DNA of 41,148 bases, taken from Bartonella rattaustraliani AUST/NH4 (lineage in GTDB: Bacteria > Pseudomonadota > Alphaproteobacteria > Rhizobiales > Rhizobiaceae). The position numbers and the translations under genes were made by a program. The notes under the pieces are model-generated. The model was not told where the DNA came from. It did not search any database and saw only the letters and a program-made list of their open reading frames with translations. Shown one piece after another: positions 18,886 to 27,217 of the stretch. Position 1 is the stretch's first letter, and each line of letters starts with the position of its first letter. The stretch is from contig NZ_CALW02000030.1 of assembly GCF_000312565.1 (NCBI RefSeq), positions 1-41,148 on the forward strand, in the 5' to 3' direction.

Positions 18886-20502
18886 TTAATGGCGAAAATG
18901 CCGCACACCTGTAAAAACCATTGCTAAACCATGGGCATCCGCTGCAGCAATAACTTCTTCATCGCGCATGGATCCTCCCGGCTGAATCACGGCTGTTGCA
19001 CCAGCTTCAACAGCTGCAAGCAACCCATCTGAAAAAGGAAAAAATGCATCCGAGGCAACCACTGATCCTTTCGTAAGCGATTCTCTTAAGCCTGCCCTTT
19101 GTGCACTTTCTTCAGCCTTAGAGGCAGCGATTTTTGCTGAATCAACACGGCTCATCTGGCCGGCGCCAATCCCAACTGTTGCACTATCCTTTGCATAAAC
19201 AATAGCATTGGATTTAACATGTTTGACCACACGAAAAGCGAACTGAAGATCACGCATTTCATCTTGGCTTGGTGCCCGTTTTGTTACCACCTGCATCTTA
19301 AGATCATCAACCACCACATTATCACGCGACTGCACTAAAACGCCCCCTGCAAGCGTTTTAGCAACAAGCCCTTCACCACGTGGATCAGGAAGACCATCCG
19401 TTATAAGCAAACGAAGATTTTTTTTCCTTGCAATCACTTCACGAGCAGCCATTGTTGCCTCAGGCGCAATAATCACTTCTGTGAAAATTTTGATAATCTC
19501 TTCTGCACATTCTTCATCAAGAGGCTGATTTAACGCTATAATCCCACCAAACGCAGATACGTTATCACACATAAGCGCTTTTAAATAAGCTTCTTTTAAA
19601 CTCTTCCCTTCTGCAACACCACAAGGATTAGCATGTTTAATAAGAGCAACAGCGGCGCTTCTTTGAGGATCAAATTCTGCTACAAGTTCAAATGCCGCAT
19701 CTGTATCATTCATATTGTTGTAAGAAAGTGCTTTACCTTGCAAAAGTTTTGCTGTTGCAACACCAAAACGCTTCTCGCTATTGCGATAAAATGCTGCTTT
19801 TTGATGTGGGTTTTCCCCATAACGCATAACATCTTCAAGATGACCAGAAAAACTCTGCCACGCTGGTGTTTCAATTTTTAAATTCTGCGCAAACCACGCT
19901 GCTATTGCCGTATCATAAGCAGCTGTATGTGCATAAGCACGCATGGCTAACTGACGGCGCAAAGACAAACTTAAACACCCATCATGTTGCTTTAATTCAG
20001 CCAAAACCAAATCATAATCACTTACCGCAGTTATCACACCGGTATAAGCGTGATTCTTTGCTGCTGCACGAATCATTGCGGGTCCGCCAATATCGATATT
20101 TTCAAGAACCGTTTGATCATCAGCACCAGATTGAACCGTCTCTTCAAAGGGATAAAGATTCACCACCAGAAGATCAATTCCATAAATATCATGCTTTTCC
20201 ATAGCATCTTTATGGCTAGGATTCTCTCTTACTCCCAAAAGAGCACCATGAATCAAGGGGTGTAATGTTTTGACGCGTCCATCCATGATTTCTGGAAATC
20301 CTGTAACTTCAGAAACATCTTTTACAGGTAAACCAGCTGCCATTAAGGTCTTTGCTGTTCCTCCTGTCGAAATCAACTCAACACCATAGGCGTGAAGTGC
20401 TTGTGCAAACGCAATCACACCTGTCTTATCAGATACAGAAAGAAGAACACGACGAACCCTATGAAGATCAGGTATGGGAAATTTTTTTGCAACAATGCCC
20501 AT
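18886..20502 (-). CDS. purH: Bifunctional AICAR transformylase / IMP cyclohydrolase PurH
   Basis: This 538-residue enzyme makes the last two steps of IMP synthesis: formylation of AICAR with 10-formyl-THF and ring closure. The N-terminal MGS-like cyclohydrolase domain (about residues 15-165) shows [10 protein letters not shown]-type and [12 protein letters not shown] motifs. The larger C-terminal transformylase domain has the catalytic Lys-His in [10 protein letters not shown], and NAIVYAKD and FPFSDGLL segments. The length is normal. It lies downstream of rsmB and the heparinase-like gene on the same strand, but about 1.1 kb of repeat-filled sequence separates it from the latter, so it probably has its own promoter. 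Confidence 0.97.
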   Translation of the reverse strand: MGIVAKKFPIPDLHRVRRVLLSVSDKTGVIAFAQALHAYGVELISTGGTAKTLMAAGLPVKDVSEVTGFPEIMDGRVKTLHPLIHGALLGVRENPSHKDAMEKHDIYGIDLLVVNLYPFEETVQSGADDQTVLENIDIGGPAMIRAAAKNHAYTGVITAVSDYDLVLAELKQHDGCLSLSLRRQLAMRAYAHTAAYDTAIAAWFAQNLKIETPAWQSFSGHLEDVMRYGENPHQKAAFYRNSEKRFGVATAKLLQGKALSYNNMNDTDAAFELVAEFDPQRSAAVALIKHANPCGVAEGKSLKEAYLKALMCDNVSAFGGIIALNQPLDEECAEEIIKIFTEVIIAPEATMAAREVIARKKNLRLLITDGLPDPRGEGLVAKTLAGGVLVQSRDNVVVDDLKMQVVTKRAPSQDEMRDLQFAFRVVKHVKSNAIVYAKDSATVGIGAGQMSRVDSAKIAASKAEESAQRAGLRESLTKGSVVASDAFFPFSDGLLAAVEAGATAVIQPGGSMRDEEVIAAADAHGLAMVFTGVRHFRH

Positions 20503-20595
20503 AATAAGAAGAATCCTAAAATGAAATGGTCAAAATCAAACGAAATAAGCTTTTGTGTTTATAGCACATGCCATGATTAAAATATACTGAAAGGA
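20503..20595. other. Short region upstream of purH
   Basis: This segment should include the purH promoter and leader. A purine-operator or riboswitch fold was not recognised. An AGGATT element lies near the purH ATG. Confidence 0.4.
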
Positions 20596-20736
20596 TAAAA
20601 TCTCTTGTTTTTAACACATCAAAAAGAGCCCATGTTTAGCCATGTACCAAAGAATCAAACGCTCTCTCACGAATGGCGAATAAAACGCCAAAGAACTTTT
20701 TCCTGAACTGCAGGGCAGAAATACAAAACAAGCCCA
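20596..20736 (-). repeat. Copy of the 3' end of the heparinase-like gene
   Basis: This is a near-identical copy of 21568-21700, which includes the last 25 or so codons and the stop of the heparinase-like gene. The shared run from 'ccaaagaatcaaacgctctc' through 'gaactgcagg' shows only a few differences over about 130 bases. Both copies are in direct orientation and flank the integrase remnant, like attachment-site duplicates. This is the least decayed of the gene-end copies, so the youngest. Confidence 0.9.
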
Positions 20737-20739
20737 TAT

Positions 20740-21351
20740 CCATAACACACTAAGAGGGTACGTGCTTTGGCTGTTGTCTGTAAATCAACATCCAATCCTC
20801 ATGCAGCAGCATGTTTGAAACAAAGATTAAGATTAAAACGAATGAGCGCTTTCTCTGCTATTGCAGCTTTTGTATGCCATATGGGAGCAAACATACTGCA
20901 TATATCTGCTTATACAATCTCTATGAAATGGGAAGACAACCTCATTTGGAGAGCACATAAAGTTGTAAAAATAAAAACCAATACCCATCCTTACCCATCA
21001 CCCTTGAATGCGGCTTTACGGCTTTCAAAAGCCTCTAAAGCAATATCTTTAAGAGAATGAAGGTATGCATTGCCTCATGCTTTTGTTTCTTATGTTCTTT
21101 AATGGGGTCACACCCTTCACGCAAAATAGAACGCCATCCACGTTGCATATTCACGGGTTTGTTTTAAAGAGACATATCTTAGAAACCCCTAAGCTCATTT
21201 CGCGGCGGTGTGGATGAATTGTATAGCGATAGATCCATTGAGTACCAACATCTTCACGTTTATAAAGCTGAAAAGCCGGCACCATCACTCACTTTACTAG
21301 CGCATGAGCATTGCCAACAATCCTTGCATGAAGGCGGTTCATGAGAGGCAT
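20740..21351 (-). pseudogene. Tyrosine integrase remnant (DUF4102-type), no catalytic domain
   Basis: Starting at the ATG at 21351 (MPLMNRLHARIVGNAHALVK), this reads in several frames as the arm-binding and core-binding parts of a P4-type phage integrase. Visible segments are GTQWIYRYTIHPHRREMSLG, WRSILREGCDPIKEHKKQ, LHSLKDIALEAFESRKAA and APIWHTKAAIAEKALIRF, ending at about LDVDLQTTAKAR. At least two frame changes and several in-frame stops are present, and the catalytic domain with the R-H-R-Y residues is absent. The break at about 20740 coincides with the start of the copied heparinase 3' end. Confidence 0.85.
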
Positions 21352-21530
21352 TTTTCCTTCTTTCCTCACTCATTTTTATCCACATGCCAATCCTGCTTAC
21401 GGTGTAAAGCCAAGTGAACAAAATTGACTCAATATCAAAGAGGTTTGAAATGAGAGAATCTTATGGGTATTCGGGGTTATGATTCAAGGCAAGAAACGAC
21501 AATTTATTCTTATAAATCAATGTATTGTAC
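21352..21530 (-). repeat. Integrase-derived dispersed repeat, copy 4 (upstream part)
   Basis: This is the conserved non-coding sequence upstream of the integrase start, with 'ttgtcgtttcttgcc', 'cataagattctctcat' and 'ttggctttacac' blocks. It matches copies 2 and 5 closely. With the pseudogene above it makes the longest copy in the window. Confidence 0.85.
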
Positions 21531-21626
21531 TATTTTAAAATACCCTACCAAAAAGAAAATATTTTGTTTTTAACACACCAAAGAAGAGCGCATACTTATC
21601 CATGTGCCAAAGAATCAAACGCTCTC

Positions 21627-23327
21627 TCACGAATGGCGAATAAAGCGCCAAAGAACTTTTTCCTGAACTGCAGGACGGAAATACAAAACAATCTGTTGTG
21701 TACGTTGCGGACCTGTTAATTCAGCAAAATCAATGGAATCTTCAAGAAAAATATCAGCGTTAGGCGACATAAAATACCACACTTGCCCATCCTCCACAGA
21801 TAAACACACGCGCCTGCCATCGTAATGAACTTCAACTTGCGGATGAAGATGAAACCGAACAGCAACCTTATTTTGTTCACTTTGCATGGCTGCCCGTTTC
21901 TTTGAGAATCCTTCTTTTGGCATGAAAAAGCGGTCAAACCCTTCAATCATTGCTCCATTTGTCGTTAAAACAAGACCGCGTTCGTGAATAAGATTAAAAG
22001 GTTGCACATAGCCATTATGGCTTGCAATAAAACCAATTTTTTCTGAATTTTCTACACGATGCACTTTAACTTCGCTGGGTCCCTCAAACAAAAGTAAAGC
22101 ACCATTTTTCTTTTTTTTATAAAACATACCTACCGAACAATCATTAACCGTTGCCGTTGAATGTGCCGCGGTCACACGCCCTAAATGGCGATGCTCCTCA
22201 CGCCCATAGGGGTTAACACCCATATTGATAATAAAGCGACTTCCCTGTGAAGACATTTCAAAAGACAAACATCCCGACCCAGCATGTTCGGCAACAGAGC
22301 GTGGTGGAAATTTCCCTGTATCGGCAAGCACTGTCGTTTGATTGGCTTGTAAACGTTGAAACCCTGAATAACGCGCATAACTAAAAGGATGCCCTGCAGT
22401 TTCATCAAGCTTTAAAAGTTCCGATAAGCATTTTGAAACAAGAGGACCAACACCATTAAAACGCGCCAATGTTTGATCTTCATGGATAAAAAACCGTAAA
22501 GCCGGCAACATACGCTCAACAGAATCAACAAGAGTACGTGGTGCCGTTTCATTGCTGTGCATAAAAAGATGACGTAAAGACAACAAATCCGATAACAAAT
22601 TGAGCAAGATGATAGGACTACGCGAAATATGTCCACCATCCACCAAAATCTGCTGTGAAAGCTCCTCTATAAGAAAGCTTTGCACCTTTTTTTTCATTGT
22701 GGCAGAAATGGGCAAAGAAAGAGACGCAAATGTCAAAGCCACTGCAGCTTGCAAACGTTGGTCATTGTTTTCCATACTCCCAATCGTTGTATACAAATAA
22801 CGAAACTGAAAACCAAGTGCACGTAAAAAGCGTTTTTCAAACCGCTCACTTGCCCCTTGCAACAACATTTTCGAATGACAAATCCACGAAATCAAACGCT
22901 GTGCAACAACCGGCGCACTCCAAGCAAGCCCCTTTATTCTTTTACCACCATGATCAAGCCAATCTATGAAGAGAGAACGTGCATGCGCAGCAGTCAAATC
23001 ACTTTCGGCGGCTGTCATATGGCGCAACCAGTGGAAATTATGAAGAGCTATTTCCCATTCTAGCGTCGGGGGAACCAACGAAAAAGGGGAAAGAGCACCA
23101 GCATGAACAGTATGACCAGCAAAAGCAAAACGACCGTGATAAAATTCATGCGCCATGACTGGATCAGCCACATGCAAATCAACGGGATGTGCTAAAATTT
23201 TATGGGGACGAAATCCTGAAAACCGCCAACGAAACAAGGGGCCAACCCAAAGACGCCGTATCAATTGATGCGCCATATACATAAAATCTGATACCTTGAC
23301 CTGAGGACCTTTTACCGCAATCGCCAC
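21627..23327 (-). CDS. Heparinase II/III-like family protein
   Basis: This 566-residue protein has an alpha-helical (toroid-like) N-terminal half and a beta-rich C-terminal half of the heparinase II/III type (Pfam 07940). Recognised segments are FYHGRFAFAGHTV near residue 65, EWEIALHNFHWLRH near 90, GGHISRSP near 250 and SMENNDQRLQAAVAL. Relatives occur next to rsmB and purH in other Rhizobiales; the real substrate is not known and may be a cell-surface polysaccharide. The start is a GTG with GGAG 8 bases upstream; a later in-frame ATG (residue 16) is possible. It starts 63 bases after rsmB. Its 3' end is duplicated at 20.6 kb. Confidence 0.85.
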   Translation of the reverse strand: MAIAVKGPQVKVSDFMYMAHQLIRRLWVGPLFRWRFSGFRPHKILAHPVDLHVADPVMAHEFYHGRFAFAGHTVHAGALSPFSLVPPTLEWEIALHNFHWLRHMTAAESDLTAAHARSLFIDWLDHGGKRIKGLAWSAPVVAQRLISWICHSKMLLQGASERFEKRFLRALGFQFRYLYTTIGSMENNDQRLQAAVALTFASLSLPISATMKKKVQSFLIEELSQQILVDGGHISRSPIILLNLLSDLLSLRHLFMHSNETAPRTLVDSVERMLPALRFFIHEDQTLARFNGVGPLVSKCLSELLKLDETAGHPFSYARYSGFQRLQANQTTVLADTGKFPPRSVAEHAGSGCLSFEMSSQGSRFIINMGVNPYGREEHRHLGRVTAAHSTATVNDCSVGMFYKKKKNGALLLFEGPSEVKVHRVENSEKIGFIASHNGYVQPFNLIHERGLVLTTNGAMIEGFDRFFMPKEGFSKKRAAMQSEQNKVAVRFHLHPQVEVHYDGRRVCLSVEDGQVWYFMSPNADIFLEDSIDFAELTGPQRTQQIVLYFRPAVQEKVLWRFIRHS

Positions 23328-23390
23328 AATTCATCTCCGTACATGCTGAATCATGCACAATCTCGACCATTTGCGTAAATGAACCGTTAA

Positions 23391-24758
23391 TCAAACCACT
23401 TTCCGCAAGCGTGCAGCAAAAAAACCATCCATTCCTAAAAACATATTTTTTTCAGCTTCAACACTTTGACAGCAAAAATCCGCAGGCGTTGTGCGCAAAG
23501 TTCCCTTAACAGAAAGCAAATGCGCCAGCGCACCTATTTCTTGAGAAGAAATAGGCTCTAAAACAACATCCTTGCGTTCTAATAAAATTCTTTCAATGAG
23601 ATCTTCACCTTCTTCTCTTGCCAATGAACAATTGGAAAAAACAATGCGCCCCCCTTTTTTCACCAAAGCAATTGCCACAACAAGCAAATCATATTGTAAC
23701 GCTGCCAACTTGGTGACATCGCTCATCGATTTTGTCCACAAAATATCCGGATGACGCCGTATTGTGCCTGTAGAAGAACAAGGAGCATCAAGAAGAACGG
23801 CCTCAAAAGACTGTTCGGGATGAAAATTTCTCACATCACCTTGCCAAGTATGAACAAAGAAATGAAGACGCTCCATATTTTCCTTTAAACGCTTTATCCG
23901 ATTGGCAGATATATCAACGGCCGTCACATCAGCACCTTGCAAAGCCAATTGCGCTGTTTTCCCCCCAGGGCTTGCACAAAGATCAGCAACCCGTTTTCCC
24001 TGAATATTGCCAAGCAAATAAGCGGGCAATGCCGCCGCAAAATCTTGAACCCACAAAGCCCCTTCCCTATAGCCTGGTAAATCAGAAACAGAACATTCCA
24101 AACGACTCAATCGAACAGAACCATTAGGCAGCACAACGCCTCCAAGCCGTTTAGCCCATTCCGCATTATCGGATTTGACTGTCAAATCAAGGGGAGGTTC
24201 AAGCGCTTGAACTTCTAAAATCTGTTCAGCCTTTTCTTTTCCATAAGTCGACACCAACAGCTTTCCAAACCATTCTGGAATTCCTTCAATGCTGGGAGCT
24301 TTTTGACGCAATACTTCCGCTTCGCGTGCAACATTCCGTAAAAGAGCATTGACCACCCCCGAAAACCGACGCATACGAGGATCAAGTTTTGCCACACGCA
24401 CAGCTAAATCAATCGCAGCATGATCGGGAATATCAAGATAAAGAATTTGTGCCACACTCATATGTAAAAGATGCTGAAGTGAGAGTGCTTGTGAAGGTAA
24501 AGGACGTTTTAAAAAGCATGATAAAGCAGCGACAATCTGGCCCCGATGACGCAATGCTGCTGTCAAAATAGCGCGGCACAACAAACGGTCCCTCTGTGAA
24601 AACTCTAAATATTGTGGATGTCCATATTCATTATCTGTTAACCCTGAAAGAGATGCATGCTTATCAAGCACCGCCCCTAAAAGACGCACACAAACCCGCC
24701 GCACGCCTAATCCCGGAACATCTTTTTCGGACACACGCCCCGCTTTTTTATATTTCAA
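23391..24758 (-). CDS. rsmB: 16S rRNA m5C967 methyltransferase RsmB-like
   Basis: This 455-residue RsmB/NOP2/Sun-family RNA methyltransferase has an N-terminal NusB-like helical domain (about 20-160) with CRAILTAALRHRGQI and RFSGVVNALLRNVAR. The SAM site is VADLCASPGGKTAQL near residue 260. The two family cysteines are in DAPCSSTGT near 324 and FSNCSLAREEGE near 377. It probably methylates C967 of 16S rRNA, though some alphaproteobacterial homologues may have other targets. It is intact and followed by the heparinase-like gene after 63 bases, and preceded by htpX after 35 bases, so a common transcript is likely. Confidence 0.92.
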   Translation of the reverse strand: MKYKKAGRVSEKDVPGLGVRRVCVRLLGAVLDKHASLSGLTDNEYGHPQYLEFSQRDRLLCRAILTAALRHRGQIVAALSCFLKRPLPSQALSLQHLLHMSVAQILYLDIPDHAAIDLAVRVAKLDPRMRRFSGVVNALLRNVAREAEVLRQKAPSIEGIPEWFGKLLVSTYGKEKAEQILEVQALEPPLDLTVKSDNAEWAKRLGGVVLPNGSVRLSRLECSVSDLPGYREGALWVQDFAAALPAYLLGNIQGKRVADLCASPGGKTAQLALQGADVTAVDISANRIKRLKENMERLHFFVHTWQGDVRNFHPEQSFEAVLLDAPCSSTGTIRRHPDILWTKSMSDVTKLAALQYDLLVVAIALVKKGGRIVFSNCSLAREEGEDLIERILLERKDVVLEPISSQEIGALAHLLSVKGTLRTTPADFCCQSVEAEKNMFLGMDGFFAARLRKVV

Positions 24759-24793
24759 AGCAGCACCTTTATGCTTTCATTCCCTGAAAAATA

Positions 24794-25843
24794 TTATGGC
24801 TGAGACCTTTTAGAATCATCATAACGAAGCCAAGAAGGGCGTTTCTTAACACGCTGAAAATCCCTTTGTTCCTGATAATCTGATCTCCTATTTTGTGCAT
24901 AATAAGCCCAATTTTCATCATTTAAATTTCTTCTTTCTTCATGTAAATTACTCTCTTTCGCCCATTCCATACTCTTGACCATTTCCCCTTTCATCTCTTC
25001 CGCTTGTCGATAAAGAGCAGCAATACGATTTGCCGTCGCCGGATGTGTGGAAAAAAGATTATCAGCGCCTTTACCGCTCAAAGGATTGATAATAAACATA
25101 TGAGCTGTTGCTGGATTATGCTCTGCCTCTTCATTATATTCTCTATATCCACCATCGGCAATTTTACGCAATGCTGACGCCAACCATAATGGATTTCCAC
25201 AGATTTCAGCACCACGTCGATCAGCAGCATATTCCCGTGTGCGACTAATAGCCATTTGCACGAGCATAGCCGCAAAAGGTGCAACAAGCATCGCTATCAG
25301 CCCTCCAATTGCTCCTATACCATGAGAATGTTCAGAAGAATCACGCGTTCCACCCATAAAAAAAGCAAAGTTCCCAAGCATTGAAATGGCTCCTGCAATC
25401 GTTGCCGTCACCGTCATAGTCAACGTATCACGGTGCTCAATATGTGCGAGCTCATGCGCCATAACACCAGCGATTTCCTCTACACTTAACCGCTCTAATA
25501 ATCCAGCACTTGCAGCAACAGCTGCATTTTGAGGATTGCGCCCCGTAGCAAAAGCATTAGGTTGCGCACTATCTAGAACATAAACTTTTGGTTGAGGAAG
25601 AGAAGCTTTCCTTGCTAGATCGCTTACAATCTTATAATAAACGGGTGAGGAGTGTTGATCAACTTCACGCGCACCATACATGCGCAGAACGATTTTATCC
25701 GAATTCCAATAAGAAAAAAAATTGAGACCACTTGCTATCAAAAGGGCAATGATCATACCACTGCCCCCTCCAACAAGATAACCAACTCCCATAAAAAGAG
25801 CGGTCATAAAAGCTAAAAGCATTGCTGTACGCATGATATTCAT
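24794..25843 (-). CDS. htpX: Membrane zinc metalloprotease HtpX
   Basis: This 349-residue M48 peptidase takes part in quality control of inner-membrane proteins. There are two N-terminal hydrophobic segments (about 6-24 and 28-46) and two more around 140-165 and 178-198. The zinc site is HELAH at 130-134 with E204 in REYAADRRG as the third ligand. A charged C-terminal tail of about 60 residues exceeds the E. coli length but is common in Rhizobiales. It is divergent from the DUF1674 gene. Confidence 0.95.
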   Translation of the reverse strand: MNIMRTAMLLAFMTALFMGVGYLVGGGSGMIIALLIASGLNFFSYWNSDKIVLRMYGAREVDQHSSPVYYKIVSDLARKASLPQPKVYVLDSAQPNAFATGRNPQNAAVAASAGLLERLSVEEIAGVMAHELAHIEHRDTLTMTVTATIAGAISMLGNFAFFMGGTRDSSEHSHGIGAIGGLIAMLVAPFAAMLVQMAISRTREYAADRRGAEICGNPLWLASALRKIADGGYREYNEEAEHNPATAHMFIINPLSGKGADNLFSTHPATANRIAALYRQAEEMKGEMVKSMEWAKESNLHEERRNLNDENWAYYAQNRRSDYQEQRDFQRVKKRPSWLRYDDSKRSQP

Positions 25844-25928
25844 TACTCAAAAAACTCCATGATAAAATATAATCGATATTATATGATGGTGTTTTCTTTC
25901 TGCTTCTTCAATGGAATAGAGGTGTAAA

Positions 25929-26144
25929 ATGGACAAAAAAGACGAAAAAATACACAAACAAAACGAAACCACGCACCAACAGCAACCCCTTTCTCCCGCA
26001 GCACAACGTGCGCTAAATGAAGCTGAAGAAAGGCGTAAAAATAAAACAAATGAAGAAAAGCCCGTAGAAAATGGTGGACGCGGCGGTAAAGACCCTTCAC
26101 GCTATGGAGACTGGGAAATTAAAGGACGTGCCATTGATTTCTAA
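25929..26144 (+). CDS. DUF1674 protein, SDHAF4-type complex II assembly factor
   Basis: This 71-residue, mostly charged and likely disordered protein ends in the family signature GGKDPSRYGDWEIKGRAIDF (Pfam 07896). The eukaryotic and bacterial members bind flavinated SdhA and protect it before assembly. That function fits the sdhCDAB operon 22 kb away. A GAGG element lies 9 bases before the ATG. A decayed copy of its 3' end lies 150 bases downstream. Confidence 0.9.
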   Translation: MDKKDEKIHKQNETTHQQQPLSPAAQRALNEAEERRKNKTNEEKPVENGGRGGKDPSRYGDWEIKGRAIDF

Positions 26145-26211
26145 AAGGAAAAATATTGGCTTAAAAAGCAAATATCCTTTTAAAAAAGATCCGTTTTTAC
26201 CTATAAAAAAT

Positions 26212-26235
26212 GCAGAATAACTATTCTGCTTTATA
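26212..26235 (+). terminator. Hairpin terminator after DUF1674
   Basis: GCAGAATA and the complementary ATTCTGC form a stem with a 3-base loop, followed by a T-rich stretch ('tttat'). The T-run is short, so termination may be only partial. It lies about 70 bases after the DUF1674 stop. Confidence 0.5.
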
Positions 26236-26275
26236 AAAGCATATAAGCAATAAAACAAAAAAATCCCTTAAAAAG

Positions 26276-26425
26276 AGGCACGGTCGTAAAAAAAACCTCA
26301 CGCTATGGAGACTGGGAAATGAAATACCGTGCCCTTAACTTTTATCAAAGACAAATGTTGGCTTTAAAAAGCAAAGACCTTTTTAAAAGAGATCCATTCT
26401 ACCGATCAAAAATGTAAAATAACCC
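26276..26425 (+). repeat. Decayed copy of the DUF1674 3' end
   Basis: It matches 26075-26220 in direct orientation: 'cacgctatggagactgggaa' is identical, followed by 'ccgtgcccttaacttttatc', which corresponds to the codons GRAIDF, and the 3' flank ('ttggct(t)taaaaagcaaa' and 'aaaagagatcc'). One reading frame still gives SRYGDWEMKYRALNF, but upstream codons are missing. It lies between DUF1674 and the convergent rpsP. Confidence 0.9.
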
Positions 26426-26474
26426 TTCTTCCCTCTCAACACTTCTTAAAAGCATCGTTAAGATTTCAGAATAA

Positions 26475-26849
26475 TTATGCTTCTTCTGTTGCTGATTCTG
26501 CTGCAGCAGCTGCATCTTCTGCTGCTTGTTTTGCAGCAGCTATACGTTCTTGCGCCTTTTTTCCCGGTTCACCTTTGTGTGGATTATTGCGGGTTGGACG
26601 CTTTTTCAAACCAGCGGCATCCAAAAACCGTAACACACGGTCTGTTGGCTGCGCTCCTTGGCCAAGCCAATATTGAATACGCTCTTCATTAAGTTTTACA
26701 CGCGAGCCATCCTTAGGCAACATTGGGTCCCATGCACCAACACGTTCAAGAAAACGTCCATCACGCGGACTACGAGCATCCGCAATAACAATGTGATAGT
26801 AAGGGCGCTTTTTTGAACCCCCACGGGACAAACGAATTTTTAATGCCAT
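26475..26849 (-). CDS. rpsP: 30S ribosomal protein S16
   Basis: This 124-residue S16 has the conserved start [20 protein letters not shown], then [20 protein letters not shown] and [20 protein letters not shown]. The last 40 or so residues are an alanine/lysine/glutamate-rich extension beyond the classical length, as in other Rhizobiales. It has a good AGGAGA site and follows ffh and the chorismate mutase gene on the same strand. The usual next gene, rimM, is not here but at 6.0 kb. Confidence 0.97.
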   Translation of the reverse strand: MALKIRLSRGGSKKRPYYHIVIADARSPRDGRFLERVGAWDPMLPKDGSRVKLNEERIQYWLGQGAQPTDRVLRFLDAAGLKKRPTRNNPHKGEPGKKAQERIAAAKQAAEDAAAAAESATEEA

Positions 26850-26881
26850 ATTTTATCTCCTATATCAGTCTTGGCTCTCGT

Positions 26882-27196
26882 TTAAATTGAGTTACTTTGT
26901 TTTTGCTCTTCAGCGATCACCTCATGATGATACACAACTTCTGTAACAACAAACTTAAAAAATCTTTCAGCAAAATCGGGATCGAGTTGACTTTCTATAG
27001 CTAACTGCCGCAACCTAGCAACTTGACTTTGCTCACGCAAAGGATCAACTGTAGGCAGATCATAACGGGCTTTTAAACGCCCAACTTCTTTTGTACATCG
27101 AAAACGCTCTGCCAAAATATGAATCAACGTTGCATCAAAATTATCAATAGATGCCCGTAAATGCGCCAATTCATCCAATATTTTTTCCTGTCTCAT
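26882..27196 (-). CDS. Chorismate mutase (AroQ class)
   Basis: This 104-residue all-helical protein converts chorismate to prephenate. It has the AroQ pattern LRASIDNFDATLIHILAERF near residues 13-32, VGRLKARYDLP near 38-48, and DPLREQSQVARLRQLA. No regulatory or prephenate dehydratase domain is attached. It lies 21 bases after ffh with an AGAGGG site and 32 bases before rpsP, giving an ffh/mutase/rpsP cluster. Confidence 0.9.
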   Translation of the reverse strand: MRQEKILDELAHLRASIDNFDATLIHILAERFRCTKEVGRLKARYDLPTVDPLREQSQVARLRQLAIESQLDPDFAERFFKFVVTEVVYHHEVIAEEQKQSNSI

Positions 27197-27217
27197 GCTC
27201 TCTTCCCTCTTTATATC

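Noticed and set aside
20767-21060. 97-codon plus-strand open frame
   Set aside because: It is the antisense of the integrase remnant, whose minus-strand reading (LHSLKDIALEAFESRK, APIWHTKAAIAEKA) is clearly the real ancestral frame.
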